Positions 9,201 to 17,761 are shown, counted from the stretch's first letter. The stretch: DNA of 64,000 nucleotides from Anabaena subtropica FACHB-260 (GCF_014697105.1 NZ_JACJRF010000011.1:1-64000); one strand, 5' to 3'. A program made the numbers and translations. The notes: generated by a model from the letters alone, not told the origin.

Positions 9201-9690
9201 GTGGACTATGACAGAAGAATCACACTTGCATCATCCTAAAATATTAACTGACCTTTACCGTAAATTTTACCGAGCAAAATCTAGTAAAGGAAAACCAATC
9301 AAGTCTAATGCTATCTTGAAACCAATTGATGAGGCTGCTGAGACTATTATCAAAGCCGATAAAAATTTTTTTCACGGTGAAGTATTAGTTGATGCTGTAG
9401 CTGCAAAAATTTTCAAACTGATGGAGCGAGTGCGTAACTCCACAGCAGAGGGACGTTGGGTTATTGTCCATCGTGATGAAGAAAGAGAGGCGATTTTAGA
9501 TTTTTCACGACACTTTGTAGTAGAAGTATTTGAGAAAGCATTTGCAGGCGATCGCGCTCGTTTAGCTGGCCGTCAACTGAATCTAATCAAAGATACTTGC
9601 GAGTTTTTATATCGCTTAGAGAATGATAAAGAACGCCATGATAAAGGTAATAAACCTGATAATGACATACAAGATGAAAATGAAGATTAA
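6211..9690 (+). CDS. cas10d: Cas10d (Csc3), type I-D large subunit with HD nuclease
   Basis: This 1159-residue protein is the hallmark subunit of type I-D. It forms the large subunit of the interference complex and carries the HD nuclease that cuts target DNA. An H-D pair (ILHDFEKF) is at residues 188-189, with another conserved-looking His at 147 (THLLNGLL). No GGDD cyclase motif is seen, as expected for Cas10d as opposed to type III Cas10. The N-terminal 60 residues are very acidic and probably disordered, as is the tail. Length fits the family (about 900-1200). It is followed by a hairpin and then csc2, csc1 and cas6, the other complex genes. Confidence 0.93.
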   Translation: MAKKSKKSDEYQQLSLLEAETENDSTAEISDDDWMSGDDSDFQETSNLKVETQTAELLTLKLLQDAIKSENDDDLIMQEFSDYVLPNLLRVAVGVTAKGGKFFDYLDKKREKEIENFHKNNLGKSHKIKEPKKLDRRNAGDQSLNTHLLNGLLPANLIERCLNKLDTTAKRVIQEQERRLLIAGFILHDFEKFDYRLFPKMPDNYKAISQDKEQDIRKLSVDAHREIIDVIVCELALDKFVSPDEPTAWQEYRDDLLFIAYNAQRRNDTNLNVSEHGLQPIIDDYILICLADLTCLADLLSSVIKHPQDAEHQTLNGILHSLSDGQLKFTYHSIAENRGVLTNVVNNALIQAHTSLNTDEHTYYEPLLYLPTGVIYLASRNALAISPEDLPDRVVNSIKSLCAGQLRLRQTGFGRDGKGMKYAEYYNLFFDDIGLMKVALDATLRILNPNKASVAKSRSDNLNKFQQQNVLSADYDFTFEDDIRIDQIAEFGDLVSRKIWKETVNRIDSARKKDKKLPAVPDFDLTHKVAEFWNLAECLPQIREIQRINESLKENKLKGNTGGVPYEWYYLAAKYLEHHPGIEDVREACQQVIDYLSTLISPIISQYQLPDGWDDLRLWVKRVVMLPGTNQESSVKTQVETFLNELDNYNAAKKAGRGKQLICSISHSAYTVTEQMESAVLFTPQVYTNKQMLGGSNAKRNISSIAGVEMMLRQILMNQTQAVGKRFEDGKYRYLYFYPTYYFTPETNKFLQKAYNGIAQTRFDTSVRNHFISKDLQADLGRDRYQSVDSFLIDENLQRDKDRTFKLSYPEDQPLTFYFMALPPGRDSTDTESWVMPTWLAFAFPMILDVKTVVSESPIPPFNDGAEFEESVFLDSAPHAFRSLVRRDRFRLDYILEGWNENGIQYPAPLNVLTAAYAIHLDVNARQGKSGYDANWGRFTELAKDFETSPLYVFSYLNRWVRNQKVDTASLSKIKLYAHHFYPCFDPYVKYDFQLEKWTMTEESHLHHPKILTDLYRKFYRAKSSKGKPIKSNAILKPIDEAAETIIKADKNFFHGEVLVDAVAAKIFKLMERVRNSTAEGRWVIVHRDEEREAILDFSRHFVVEVFEKAFAGDRARLAGRQLNLIKDTCEFLYRLENDKERHDKGNKPDNDIQDENED

Positions 9691-9692
9691 AC

Positions 9693-9720
9693 TTTCTAGG
9701 CTATTTTAGCCTCTAGAAAA
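9693..9720 (+). other. Stem-loop between cas10d and csc2
   Basis: TTTCTAG-GCTA, a short loop, then TAGC-CT-CTAGAAAA forms an 11-pair stem with a CT bulge directly after the cas10d stop, followed by A-rich sequence rather than T. It could protect the 3' end of an RNA after processing or attenuate read-through, setting a higher level for csc2, the many-copy backbone subunit. Confidence 0.5.
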
Positions 9721-9780
9721 AATGATTCTGCATACAAAACAATCAAGCAATTCTTTCATGTATTTAAATTGGGGAAAAAT

Positions 9781-10815
9781 ATGTCACTTTTGAAAACTGT
9801 TGAAAGCAAATTTTTTCAATCCGAAATCCCCTATAAACCAATGGGTAAGTATGTTCATTTCCTGAGTATTCGTATTACAGAATCTTATCCTTTGTTTCAA
9901 ACAGATTCAGAACTTAATAAAGCACGGGTAAGAGCCGGAATCAAAGATAAAACTACAATTAGTCGTTTATCAATGTTCAAACGTAAGCAATCAACACCAG
10001 AACGTTTAGTAGGTCGAGAATTACTAAGAAACTATGGTTTAATGACTGCTGAAGAATGTGAGTATAACGTAGCTTTTGCAATGGATAATCCTGATTGCAT
10101 TATTTACGGGTTTGCTATTGGTGATTCTGGCTCTGAAAAATCCAAGGTTGTGGTAGATACGGCATTTTCAATTACATCTTTTGATGAATCACATGAAACC
10201 TTTACTCTCAATGCTCCCTATGAAAATGGCACAATGGCTGCAAAAGGAGAAAAAAAATCAGATGGTAAACTAGATGGTGAAATAGGTACAGTAACAGCCA
10301 GAATTAACCAACAAGATCATATCCTGCCGCAAGTTTTCTTTCCTAGTATTGTCACCTTGAAAGACCCCACTGAAGCTAGCTTCCTTTACGTTTTTAATAA
10401 CATTCTGCGAACTCGTCATTATGGAGCGCAAACCACCCGTACAGGCCGCGTGAGAAATGAGTTAATTGGTGTTGTATTTGCGGACGGAGAAATTACTAGT
10501 AACTTGCGTTGGACTCAGGCAATATATGACCAAATGAAATCTAATAATACTTTAAATGCTCCCGATCCACTAGATGAAGATGATGTAATCACTGCTGCAA
10601 AAAACGCTATTGAGGCATTAATGGCTGATGAGTTTATTGTTCACACAGATTTCATTGGTGATGCTTTTGTATCCCTAATTAATGAAGTTAAAACTTTAAC
10701 AGGAAGTGAGAAAGGAATTCAAGCAATTTTACAAAAAGCTGATGCAGAAGCTAAAGATTATGCCAAGAAGCATATTAGCAAGAAGAAAACTACTGCTAAA
10801 GCGGAGAAAGAGTAA
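9781..10815 (+). CDS. csc2: Csc2 (Cas7-type backbone subunit), type I-D
   Basis: This 344-residue protein is the Cas7-family protein that coats the crRNA spacer in the type I-D complex. Recognisable features are the N-terminal SLLKTVESKFFQSEIPYKPMGKYVHF and the central NNILRTRHYGAQTTRTGRVRNELIGV, typical of Csc2. The ATG at 9781 is preceded by GGGGAAAAAT, a good ribosome-binding site; an upstream TTG at 9769 would overlap that site and is rejected. The C-terminal 30 residues are Lys/Ala rich. The stop codon overlaps the csc1 start by one base (TAATG), indicating coupled translation. Confidence 0.93.
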   Translation: MSLLKTVESKFFQSEIPYKPMGKYVHFLSIRITESYPLFQTDSELNKARVRAGIKDKTTISRLSMFKRKQSTPERLVGRELLRNYGLMTAEECEYNVAFAMDNPDCIIYGFAIGDSGSEKSKVVVDTAFSITSFDESHETFTLNAPYENGTMAAKGEKKSDGKLDGEIGTVTARINQQDHILPQVFFPSIVTLKDPTEASFLYVFNNILRTRHYGAQTTRTGRVRNELIGVVFADGEITSNLRWTQAIYDQMKSNNTLNAPDPLDEDDVITAAKNAIEALMADEFIVHTDFIGDAFVSLINEVKTLTGSEKGIQAILQKADAEAKDYAKKHISKKKTTAKAEKE

Positions 10816-11522
10816 TGGTGTTTATTTATCGCTGTCAAATAGAACTACATGACAGCCTTTATTTCGCAACTCGTGAAATCGGGCGATTGTATGAAACAGA
10901 GCCAATAATCCACAATTACGCTCTCTGTTATGCACTGGGTTTAGTTGATAGCCAAATCTACTCTACTACCGTTGCTGAAGAACATTCGTACCGTTATTTT
11001 CGTCCTGAACAAGTACCCAAATATGAGGAGCATTTAACGCCACTTAATCAACAGGGAATTTATGTTACTCCTGCATTAGCTATTAGTTATTCTGCTATTC
11101 TCAATACATGGAAGTATGCTAACAATAACTATCATGTGGAGATGGAGAAAACGCAGAAAAACATCCCTAGTTTTGGGAGAACCAAAGAAATAGCACCAGA
11201 AAGTCAATTTGAGTTTTTTGTGATTTCTCAAAAAGAACTCAAATTACCAAAATGGCTTCGCTTGGGTAAGTGGATGAGTAAAGCTGAGTTAACAGTTGAG
11301 CAATTACCTAAACCTCAAAATGCTGAAGGTTTATTCACCTGCAAACATCCCTTAAATCCTTTAGATGTCATGTTCACCAATCAAGTGATTAGCTACGATG
11401 TGGTAAATATGCCTCCAGTTAGTTTAATTCAGAATGTGCAAATGCGAGGGCAATATTACCAATTTACTGAGATGAAAGACATAAAAATTCCGGCTCGAAT
11501 GGCTTATCATTTTCGTAGTTAA
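10815..11522 (+). CDS. csc1: Csc1 (Cas5-type subunit), type I-D
   Basis: This 235-residue protein is the Cas5-family subunit that caps the 5' handle of the crRNA. The start MVFIYRCQIELHDSLYFATREIGRLYETEPIIHNYAL is characteristic of Csc1. It begins on the last base of the csc2 stop codon, so the pair is translationally coupled. The next gene starts eight bases after its stop. Confidence 0.92.
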   Translation: MVFIYRCQIELHDSLYFATREIGRLYETEPIIHNYALCYALGLVDSQIYSTTVAEEHSYRYFRPEQVPKYEEHLTPLNQQGIYVTPALAISYSAILNTWKYANNNYHVEMEKTQKNIPSFGRTKEIAPESQFEFFVISQKELKLPKWLRLGKWMSKAELTVEQLPKPQNAEGLFTCKHPLNPLDVMFTNQVISYDVVNMPPVSLIQNVQMRGQYYQFTEMKDIKIPARMAYHFRS

Positions 11523-11530
11523 TTATTACT

Positions 11531-12154
11531 GTGCGATCGCCTGTGAAACACTATCAGCAACAACCAAACGCCTTCCCCAGCGAATACTTGAACAACCTGT
11601 GGGGAGAAATCCAAGCTTGTCCTTACTTTGCTATCAACAACCTCAACCGTGATTTTGTGGGTACGAAAGGATTTTCGGTGGTGTTTAGGCGATCGCATAT
11701 CTCCACGGTAGAGCAAAAATTCCCCTACTTCCAGTCTTACCTAGATTTGGCTCTCCAACCTGAATGTAACGCTTTTTACCTCAATCCCTTACTACTAAAG
11801 GAAGGTTCTCGCGTCGATCCACACATAGATCGCTCTCTGCGTTCCTACTGCAAAACTATTGAACCACCGATGTTTGTTAGTGTTCTTTATGTGCGTGTAC
11901 CAGAAAATATGGAAGGGGGAGAACTGGTACTCAAGTCGCACAAACGCCAACTGGGACAAATTAAGCCACAGACGAATACTTTACTCCACTTTCAAGGTGA
12001 TTTAACACACTCGGTTAATGCCGTAAAAACACCAGGAAATCGCCTAAGTTTGGTTTGCGAACAGTATAGTTTAAGTGACGAAGAACTTGCAGACATCCCA
12101 GAGTTTACCATCGAGTCGAGAGTTTTTCAGTCCACAAGCAAAAAACGCAAGTAA
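11531..12154 (+). CDS. 2OG-Fe(II) oxygenase (prolyl-hydroxylase-like) inside the cas operon
   Basis: This 207-residue protein has the full metal and cosubstrate set of a 2-oxoglutarate/Fe(II) dioxygenase: H98-x-D100 (DPHIDRS), distal H160 (DLTHSV) and R171 (GNRLSL) as the likely 2OG-binding residue. GGELVL before the distal His matches the double-stranded beta-helix of prolyl-4-hydroxylase-like enzymes. The start is uncertain: GTG 11531 lies inside a HIP1 octamer and GTG 11543 is an alternative. It is eight bases after csc1 and 38 before cas6, separated from cas6 by four tandem heptamers, so it is probably in the same transcript. It is not a standard Cas protein. Substrate unknown: candidates are a Cas protein residue or a nucleic-acid base. 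Confidence 0.85.
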   Translation: MRSPVKHYQQQPNAFPSEYLNNLWGEIQACPYFAINNLNRDFVGTKGFSVVFRRSHISTVEQKFPYFQSYLDLALQPECNAFYLNPLLLKEGSRVDPHIDRSLRSYCKTIEPPMFVSVLYVRVPENMEGGELVLKSHKRQLGQIKPQTNTLLHFQGDLTHSVNAVKTPGNRLSLVCEQYSLSDEELADIPEFTIESRVFQSTSKKRK

Positions 12155-12156
12155 AT

Positions 12157-12184
12157 TTTTGACTTTTAACTTTTAACTTTTGAC
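12157..12184 (+). repeat. Four tandem heptamers (STRR-type) before cas6
   Basis: TTTTGAC, TTTTAAC, TTTTAAC and TTTTGAC follow one another without gaps, filling the gap between the oxygenase gene and cas6. A looser version (CTTTTAA, TTTTTGA, CTATTAA) lies at about 13035-13058 before cas4. Short tandemly repeated sequences of this kind are typical of Nostoc genomes. Confidence 0.8.
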
Positions 12185-12192
12185 TTGATTCT

Positions 12193-13020
12193 ATGCCCCA
12201 CAGCTTAGTTCTTAACCTACTTCCCCAGTCACCCATTCCCCCGCAGTATCTCACAGGCAGACATCTCCACGCCCTATTTTTAACATTAGTTAGTTCTGTA
12301 GATCGAGAATTAGGCGATCGCCTCCACGATTCCGACGCAGATAAAGCCTTCACCCTTTCACCTCTGCAAATTGCTTTTACTAGGGGGAGTAAGGGATCAC
12401 AACTGCAATACTTCCATCAACAACAAATTTCCGCCGGAACTCCTTGTTGGTGGCGTATCTCTCTATTAGATGACACCCTTTTTAGCCAACTTACTCAACT
12501 GTGGCTAAATCTCAACCCCGATCATCCTTGGCATCTTGGCCCGGCTAACCTATATATTACAAGCATTCAAGGCACACCCCAATCTACCCAACCTTGGGCA
12601 AATGCTACTACTTACGCTCAATTATATGAGCAAGCCAGCGAGAGCGATCGCACTTTTAACTTTAGCTTCGCCACACCCACAGCCTTCCGCCAGGGAAAGT
12701 TTGACACAACCCTCCCTACTAGAGAATGTGTATTTAATTCCCTCCTTTCTCGTTGGCATAAATATAGTGGTATAGAATTTTCTCAAATTGCCATAGAATC
12801 AATTTTCCCTTCATTTCTTAATATTCACACAGAAATATTAGCCGATTCCCGTAGTAAATTTATCGGCATTCTTGGACAGGTAAATTATCGAATTTTAGGT
12901 GATGTAGAACCAATCCAAATTAAACAAATCAATGCTTTGGCTAACTTTGCTTTATATGCAGGTGTAGGACGTAAAACTACAATGGGTATGGGAATGATGC
13001 GCCGACTATATTCTACGTGA
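12193..13020 (+). CDS. cas6: Cas6 crRNA-processing endoribonuclease
   Basis: This 275-residue RAMP protein cuts the array transcript within each repeat to release crRNAs with an 8-nt 5' handle. The C-terminal glycine-rich loop GVGRKTTMGMGMMR (about 257-270) is the Cas6 signature. The N-terminal PPQYLTGRHLHALFLTLV is also typical, with a His at about 25 that could be catalytic. The HIP1 octamer at about 12313 lies in the coding region. It is between the oxygenase gene and cas4 in the operon, close to the array whose hairpin repeats are its expected substrate. Confidence 0.88.
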   Translation: MPHSLVLNLLPQSPIPPQYLTGRHLHALFLTLVSSVDRELGDRLHDSDADKAFTLSPLQIAFTRGSKGSQLQYFHQQQISAGTPCWWRISLLDDTLFSQLTQLWLNLNPDHPWHLGPANLYITSIQGTPQSTQPWANATTYAQLYEQASESDRTFNFSFATPTAFRQGKFDTTLPTRECVFNSLLSRWHKYSGIEFSQIAIESIFPSFLNIHTEILADSRSKFIGILGQVNYRILGDVEPIQIKQINALANFALYAGVGRKTTMGMGMMRRLYST

Positions 13021-13058
13021 GAGAAAAGGTAAAACTTTTAATTTTTGACTATTAACTT

Positions 13059-13649
13059 ATGAATACCGAATACATTTCTATTGCGGCATTAAATCAATAT
13101 GCCTATTGTTCCCATCGTTGTTGGCGGATGTTTTGCGCAGGTGAATTTATTAATAATGAATATACCATAGAAGGCACATCTTTACACGATCGCGTCCACA
13201 CTACCAGCGAAAATCAGCGAGAAGAAACCTGGCAAGTTCGAGCAATTTGGTTGAAGTCAGATAAGTACAAACTTATCGGTAAATCAGATTTAATTGAAGC
13301 CGCAGACGGTCAATTTTATCCAGTAGAATATAAGCGAGGACGTAAAGGTGAATGGGATAATGATGAGTTGCAAGTTTGCGCTCAAGCCTTATGTTTGGAA
13401 GAAATGACAGGGCAAAATATTACTACTGGATATATCTATTATGCCCATTCCCATCAACGGCAATTAGTAGAGATAAATCAAGAATTAAGAGAAAGTGCGA
13501 TCGCTACAATTAAAGCAGTCACAAATTTAATCACAACAGGCATAATGCCTACACCAATTTATAGCAAACGCTGTCAAGGATGTAGTCTTAATTCTCAATG
13601 TTTACCTAAGGCTACTGATAGAGTTAGAACTTACCAAGAAGCTAATTAA
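13059..13649 (+). CDS. cas4: Cas4 RecB-like exonuclease
   Basis: This 196-residue iron-sulfur nuclease trims prespacers and selects PAM-containing ends during adaptation. Visible residues are C17 and C21 near the N-terminus, H43, the RecB-type acid D77 (GKSD), E90 and K92 (VEYKRGR), and the C-terminal cysteine cluster CQGCSLNSQC (about 176-185), which with an N-terminal Cys would hold a 4Fe-4S cluster. Length is normal. Placed directly before cas1-cas2, it completes the adaptation module. Confidence 0.93.
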   Translation: MNTEYISIAALNQYAYCSHRCWRMFCAGEFINNEYTIEGTSLHDRVHTTSENQREETWQVRAIWLKSDKYKLIGKSDLIEAADGQFYPVEYKRGRKGEWDNDELQVCAQALCLEEMTGQNITTGYIYYAHSHQRQLVEINQELRESAIATIKAVTNLITTGIMPTPIYSKRCQGCSLNSQCLPKATDRVRTYQEAN

Positions 13650-13660
13650 TGGTGTTGTCT

Positions 13661-13692
13661 AGATACCCGACCTCTTAAAGAAGTCGGGGATA
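13661..13692. repeat. Palindromic repeat between cas4 and cas1
   Basis: ATACCCGAC-CTCTTAAAGAA-GTCGGGGAT is a near-perfect palindrome. This form (CCCGACTTCTT…AAGAAGTCGGG) is, to my knowledge, a common dispersed palindrome in Nostoc genomes. It has no T-run and is more likely a REP-like element than a terminator, but it could affect expression of cas1-cas2. Confidence 0.6.
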
Positions 13693-13728
13693 TAAATAAA
13701 TCAAAAGTTTTTAATTGTAGGTGAAATC

Positions 13729-14730
13729 ATGGGAACTGTTTACGTTACACAGGATGATTCATTTATCAGTAAGGTTGATGAACGTATCAATGTTAAATTT
13801 GAAAAAAAGACAATTTTAGATGTACCTTTAATTAAAATTGATGGGTTAGTAGTGATGGGAAGGGCTAGTATTTCTCCGGCTGCTATTTTTGAACTCATCG
13901 ATAAAAAAATACCTCTCACATTCCTCACAAATAACGGTAAGTATCTCGCTAGTTTAGAACCAGAAATGGGTAAAAACATTTTCGTCCGTACTGCTCAATG
14001 GAAAGCGGCTGGAGAATCACCACAAGCTATTCATGTTACCCAAGGATTTGTCAGAGGTAAACTCAAAAATTACCGTCATACTTTATTAGAAGCCCAACGC
14101 CGATATGAGGTTGATTTAAATAGTAATATTAATCAAATATCAAATGCGATCGCCTCTTTAGAAAAATCCAATTCCATCGATAGCATCAGAGGCTTTGAAG
14201 GTGCTGGTAGTGCTGCATATTTTGGTTGTTTTAATCAACTTATCCGAGTTGACAATTTCAGCTTCAATACCCGCAACCGTCGCCCACCAATAGATCCGGT
14301 TAATTCACTTTTAAGTTTAGGATATTCCTTACTACGTCACGATATTCAAGGAGCCTTAAATATTGTTGGCTTCGATCCCTATTTAGGATACTTACATACA
14401 GAGCGATACGGTAGACCCTCTCTAGCTTTAGATTTAATGGAAGAGTTTCGACCTTTAATAGTAGATGCTGTTGTTCTCACTGCAATTAATCGCCGGATGC
14501 TTTCACCAAAAGACTTTATTACTGAACCTATCAGCAATGCAGTTTCACTTACTAAAGAAGGGTTACACATCTTCTTGAGATTATATCAAGAAAAGAAACA
14601 AACTCAATTCAAGCATCCAGTCATGCAGAAGAAATACACCTATCAAGAAACATTTGCTATTCAAGCCCGCCTTCTTGCTAAATACCTACTGGGAGAAATC
14701 GAAAAATATCCACCCTTAATTATGAAGTAA
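13729..14730 (+). CDS. cas1: Cas1 integrase
   Basis: This 333-residue metal-dependent integrase inserts new spacers at the leader end of the array together with Cas2. The catalytic residues are visible: E157 (RGFEGAGSAAYF), H223 (LHTERYGRPSL) and D235 (ALDLMEEFRP). Length and the N-terminal GTVYVTQDDSFISKVDERI match cyanobacterial Cas1. A ribosome-binding site (AGGTGA) lies just upstream of ATG 13729. cas2 follows after 40 bases. Confidence 0.96.
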   Translation: MGTVYVTQDDSFISKVDERINVKFEKKTILDVPLIKIDGLVVMGRASISPAAIFELIDKKIPLTFLTNNGKYLASLEPEMGKNIFVRTAQWKAAGESPQAIHVTQGFVRGKLKNYRHTLLEAQRRYEVDLNSNINQISNAIASLEKSNSIDSIRGFEGAGSAAYFGCFNQLIRVDNFSFNTRNRRPPIDPVNSLLSLGYSLLRHDIQGALNIVGFDPYLGYLHTERYGRPSLALDLMEEFRPLIVDAVVLTAINRRMLSPKDFITEPISNAVSLTKEGLHIFLRLYQEKKQTQFKHPVMQKKYTYQETFAIQARLLAKYLLGEIEKYPPLIMK

Positions 14731-14770
14731 ATAATTCATCATTCGTAATTAAAATACTTTTTTACTCTCC

Positions 14771-15043
14771 ATGTATTTAGTCATTTCTTACGATGTACCA
14801 GAAGATAAGCGTCGTACCAAAATTCACAAGGTTCTCAAATCTTATGGACAGTGGATGCAGTATTCTGTTTTTGAGTGTGACCTAACACCAACTCAGTATG
14901 CTAAACTGCGATCGCGTCTAGCCAAACTCATCAAACCAGAGCAAGACAGTATCCGTTTTTACTGTCTCTGTGCCTGCTGTCAAGGTAAAATTGAGCGCAT
15001 CGGCGGCGAAATGCCAATGGACACCACTGTATTTTTCGCTTAA
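14771..15043 (+). CDS. cas2: Cas2
   Basis: This 90-residue ferredoxin-fold protein forms the core dimer of the Cas1-Cas2 integrase. MYLVISYDVPEDKRRTKIHKVL, with D8 after the first beta strand, is the standard Cas2 start. It is the last protein gene before the leader and array, whose first repeat begins 257 bases after its stop. Confidence 0.96.
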   Translation: MYLVISYDVPEDKRRTKIHKVLKSYGQWMQYSVFECDLTPTQYAKLRSRLAKLIKPEQDSIRFYCLCACCQGKIERIGGEMPMDTTVFFA

Positions 15044-15299
15044 CCTGTGCGTCAACCTGTAGGTGTTTGGCAAACCATCTCAAATTTTACGCCTCAAAGC
15101 TTTACTGGTTATACTTTTGAAGCCTCTTACACCACAATTGAGGTTGACGCAAACACCCCAAACCCTCGCTATAACTACTGTTCAAGCAATTTTTTCTCGT
15201 TCACTCTTGACAACTCAGTGCCTGAAAAGCTAACTTGATGTGGGGTTGACGAAACAGAACCTTGAAAAGTAAATATGGTAAGCCTTTCAAACCTGGGCC
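15044..15299 (+). promoter_or_regulatory. CRISPR leader
   Basis: This 256-bp stretch between cas2 and the first repeat should hold the array promoter and the integration signals. The degenerate repeats at the far end of the array confirm that this is the leader side. GCGTCAACCT at 15049-15058 and its exact reverse complement AGGTTGACGC at 15141-15150 form an inverted repeat, and GGTTGACG recurs at 15244-15251. GTTTGGCAAAC at about 15065-15075 is a small palindrome. A 63-codon open frame from 15047 to 15238 exists but looks like chance. Confidence 0.75.
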
Positions 15300-17723
15300 G
15301 TTTCTATTAACATTAATCCCTATCAGGGATTGAAACTAAAATATCAGAAGTAACTAACTGTATTTTACTAGTTTCTATTAACATTAATCCCTATCAGGGA
15401 TTGAAACATGGCTGAAGACTTTGAATCAAAATTAACCGAGTGTTTCTATTAACATTAATCCCTATCAGGGATTGAAACTTAGTTTTCAACAAATTTCAGA
15501 TAGCTGAAGAAATTGTTTCTATTAACATTAATCCCTATCAGGGATTGAAACTAGTTGATTTCTTTTAGAACCTCCGAAAAGTCTCGTTTCTATTAACATT
15601 AATCCCTATCAGGGATTGAAACGCCAGAAATAAGTTTGCCTCAATTACCAGAGTTCCAACTGTTTCTATTAACATTAATCCCTATCAGGGATTGAAACAG
15701 CATCGTAACCGATAACATTATGAAAACACCAACGTTTCTATTAACATTAATCCCTATCAGGGATTGAAACCTAGTATATATACACAAGATACAGATTTGA
15801 CAGAATGTTTCTATTAACATTAATCCCTATCAGGGATTGAAACAAAGGTAGAATTTTGATATTGTAATAATCGTAAGGGTTTCTATTAACATTAATCCCT
15901 ATCAGGGATTGAAACTCTTTCTTAGTCCAGATATAGATACACGTTCAGGTTTCTATTAACATTAATCCCTATCAGGGATTGAAACCCGCTTTAACAGCTT
16001 CTTCAACATCAGTAAGTTGTTTCTATTAACATTAATCCCTATCAGGGATTGAAACTCAGCACCCGTAGAAGAAAGATTTTTTGCAAGTCGTTTCTATTAA
16101 CATTAATCCCTATCAGGGATTGAAACTTGATAATACAGCTTATCATTTTTAATTTTACATTGTTTCTATTAACATTAATCCCTATCAGGGATTGAAACTT
16201 CGCAGTTGTCGCTTACTGCGATTTTCTAAAAATGTTTCTATTAACATTAATCCCTATCAGGGATTGAAACAAGCACCTTAGCCCGTCCATTACCGCAAAC
16301 TTTCATGTTTCTATTAACATTAATCCCTATCAGGGATTGAAACTTTTTATTCAGAAATCAACTTGATGGAAATAATTGTTTCTATTAACATTAATCCCTA
16401 TCAGGGATTGAAACGTGAGACTACTGGGGATTCGTTAGGGTTCATCAAGTTTCTATTAACATTAATCCCTATCAGGGATTGAAACGCGGTATTGTGGTCT
16501 ATGGTGCAAGAACTCTTAGTTTCTATTAACATTAATCCCTATCAGGGATTGAAACGTTGTAGACCCACATTTCCGCAACTCCTGTAGAAACGTTTCTATT
16601 AACATTAATCCCTATCAGGGATTGAAACCCGAGTAACCGTGAATGGTAGACGGTGGGGCAAAAGTTTCTATTAACATTAATCCCTATCAGGGATTGAAAC
16701 AAGATACCCTAGTTGTTTTTATTACATATTGTAGTTTCTATTAACATTAATCCCTATCAGGGATTGAAACATCAAACATAACAATGGTTATACCACTAGG
16801 TACGTTTCTATTAACATTAATCCCTATCAGGGATTGAAACGAGTACAAGGTATCCAATATGGTATCGTGGCAACGTTTCTATTAACATTAATCCCTATCA
16901 GGGATTGAAACAGCCTAGTAATATCTGAAAACCCTACAAATAAAGGTTTCTATTAACATTAATCCCTATCAGGGATTGAAACGAGACTATTAATTCTTGG
17001 ACATTTGCCGCCATGATGTTTCTATTAACATTAATCCCTATCAGGGATTGAAACAGATAACGATAATTCAACACAGCAAAACGACACCACAGAGGTTTCT
17101 ATTAACATTAATCCCTATCAGGGATTGAAACAAGGGTCTGAGGCAGTACACAAGGATGTGCGACACATCACGTTTCTATTAACATTAATCCCTATCAGGG
17201 ATTGAAACATTTTTTTGATTTAAATTACCTACTTAAATCATGTTTCGTTTCTATTAACATTAATCCCTATCAGGGATTGAAACAAATTCCAGAAATTGCA
17301 CCTCAATTAGTTGACCAGAGTTTCTATTAACATTAATCCCTATCAGGGATTGAAACGATGCTTATGTGAATTGGGTAAATAAGTTTCCTTTAAAGTTTCT
17401 ATTAACATTAATCCCTATCAGGGATTGAAACCCATTGTGGGCTACAACGTTCAATATGACCGCTCTAGAGTTTCTATTAACATTAATCCCTATCAGGGAT
17501 TGAAACCTCGTTATCCCATAGTAACGGCTCCGACTTCCAGGTTTCTATTAACATTAATCCCTATCAGGGATTGAAACCCTGCGTAGCCCTGGTGTATTTT
17601 CGGATAACCTAGTTTCTATTAACATTAATCCCTATCAGGGATTGAAACTTACTTCTCATGGTTGCAATGATGTGAGATGAACAACCATCTTTATTAACAC
17701 CAATAGCTATCAGGTAGTAAAAC
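15300..17723 (+). CRISPR. CRISPR array, type I-D, 33 exact repeats plus one degenerate terminal repeat
   Basis: The 37-nt repeat begins GTTTCTATTAACATT and ends ATCAGGGATTGAAAC, with an inner hairpin AATCCCT-ATC-AGGGATT and the 3' handle ATTGAAAC. I traced 33 copies, starting at 15300, 15371, 15442, 15515, 15586 and so on to 17612, and found no mismatch by eye. A 34th copy at 17687-17723 matches 27 of 37 bases. The 33 spacers are 33-40 nt long (mostly 34-36; the longest are near the trailer end). I saw no duplicate spacer. Transcription is on the plus strand from the leader at 15044, with the degenerate repeat marking the old end. Confidence 0.98.
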
Positions 17724-17761
17724 AAGTGCTATTTTGGGCATACTAAGGAGAAACTTAGATA

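Noticed and set aside
15047-15238. 63-codon frame between cas2 and the array
   Set aside because: It lies wholly in the CRISPR leader, includes the leader inverted repeats, and has no ribosome-binding site or protein-like pattern.
15300-17723. Self-targeting spacers
   Set aside because: I saw no spacer matching another part of the window by eye, but an alignment search was not possible, so this is no proof of absence.
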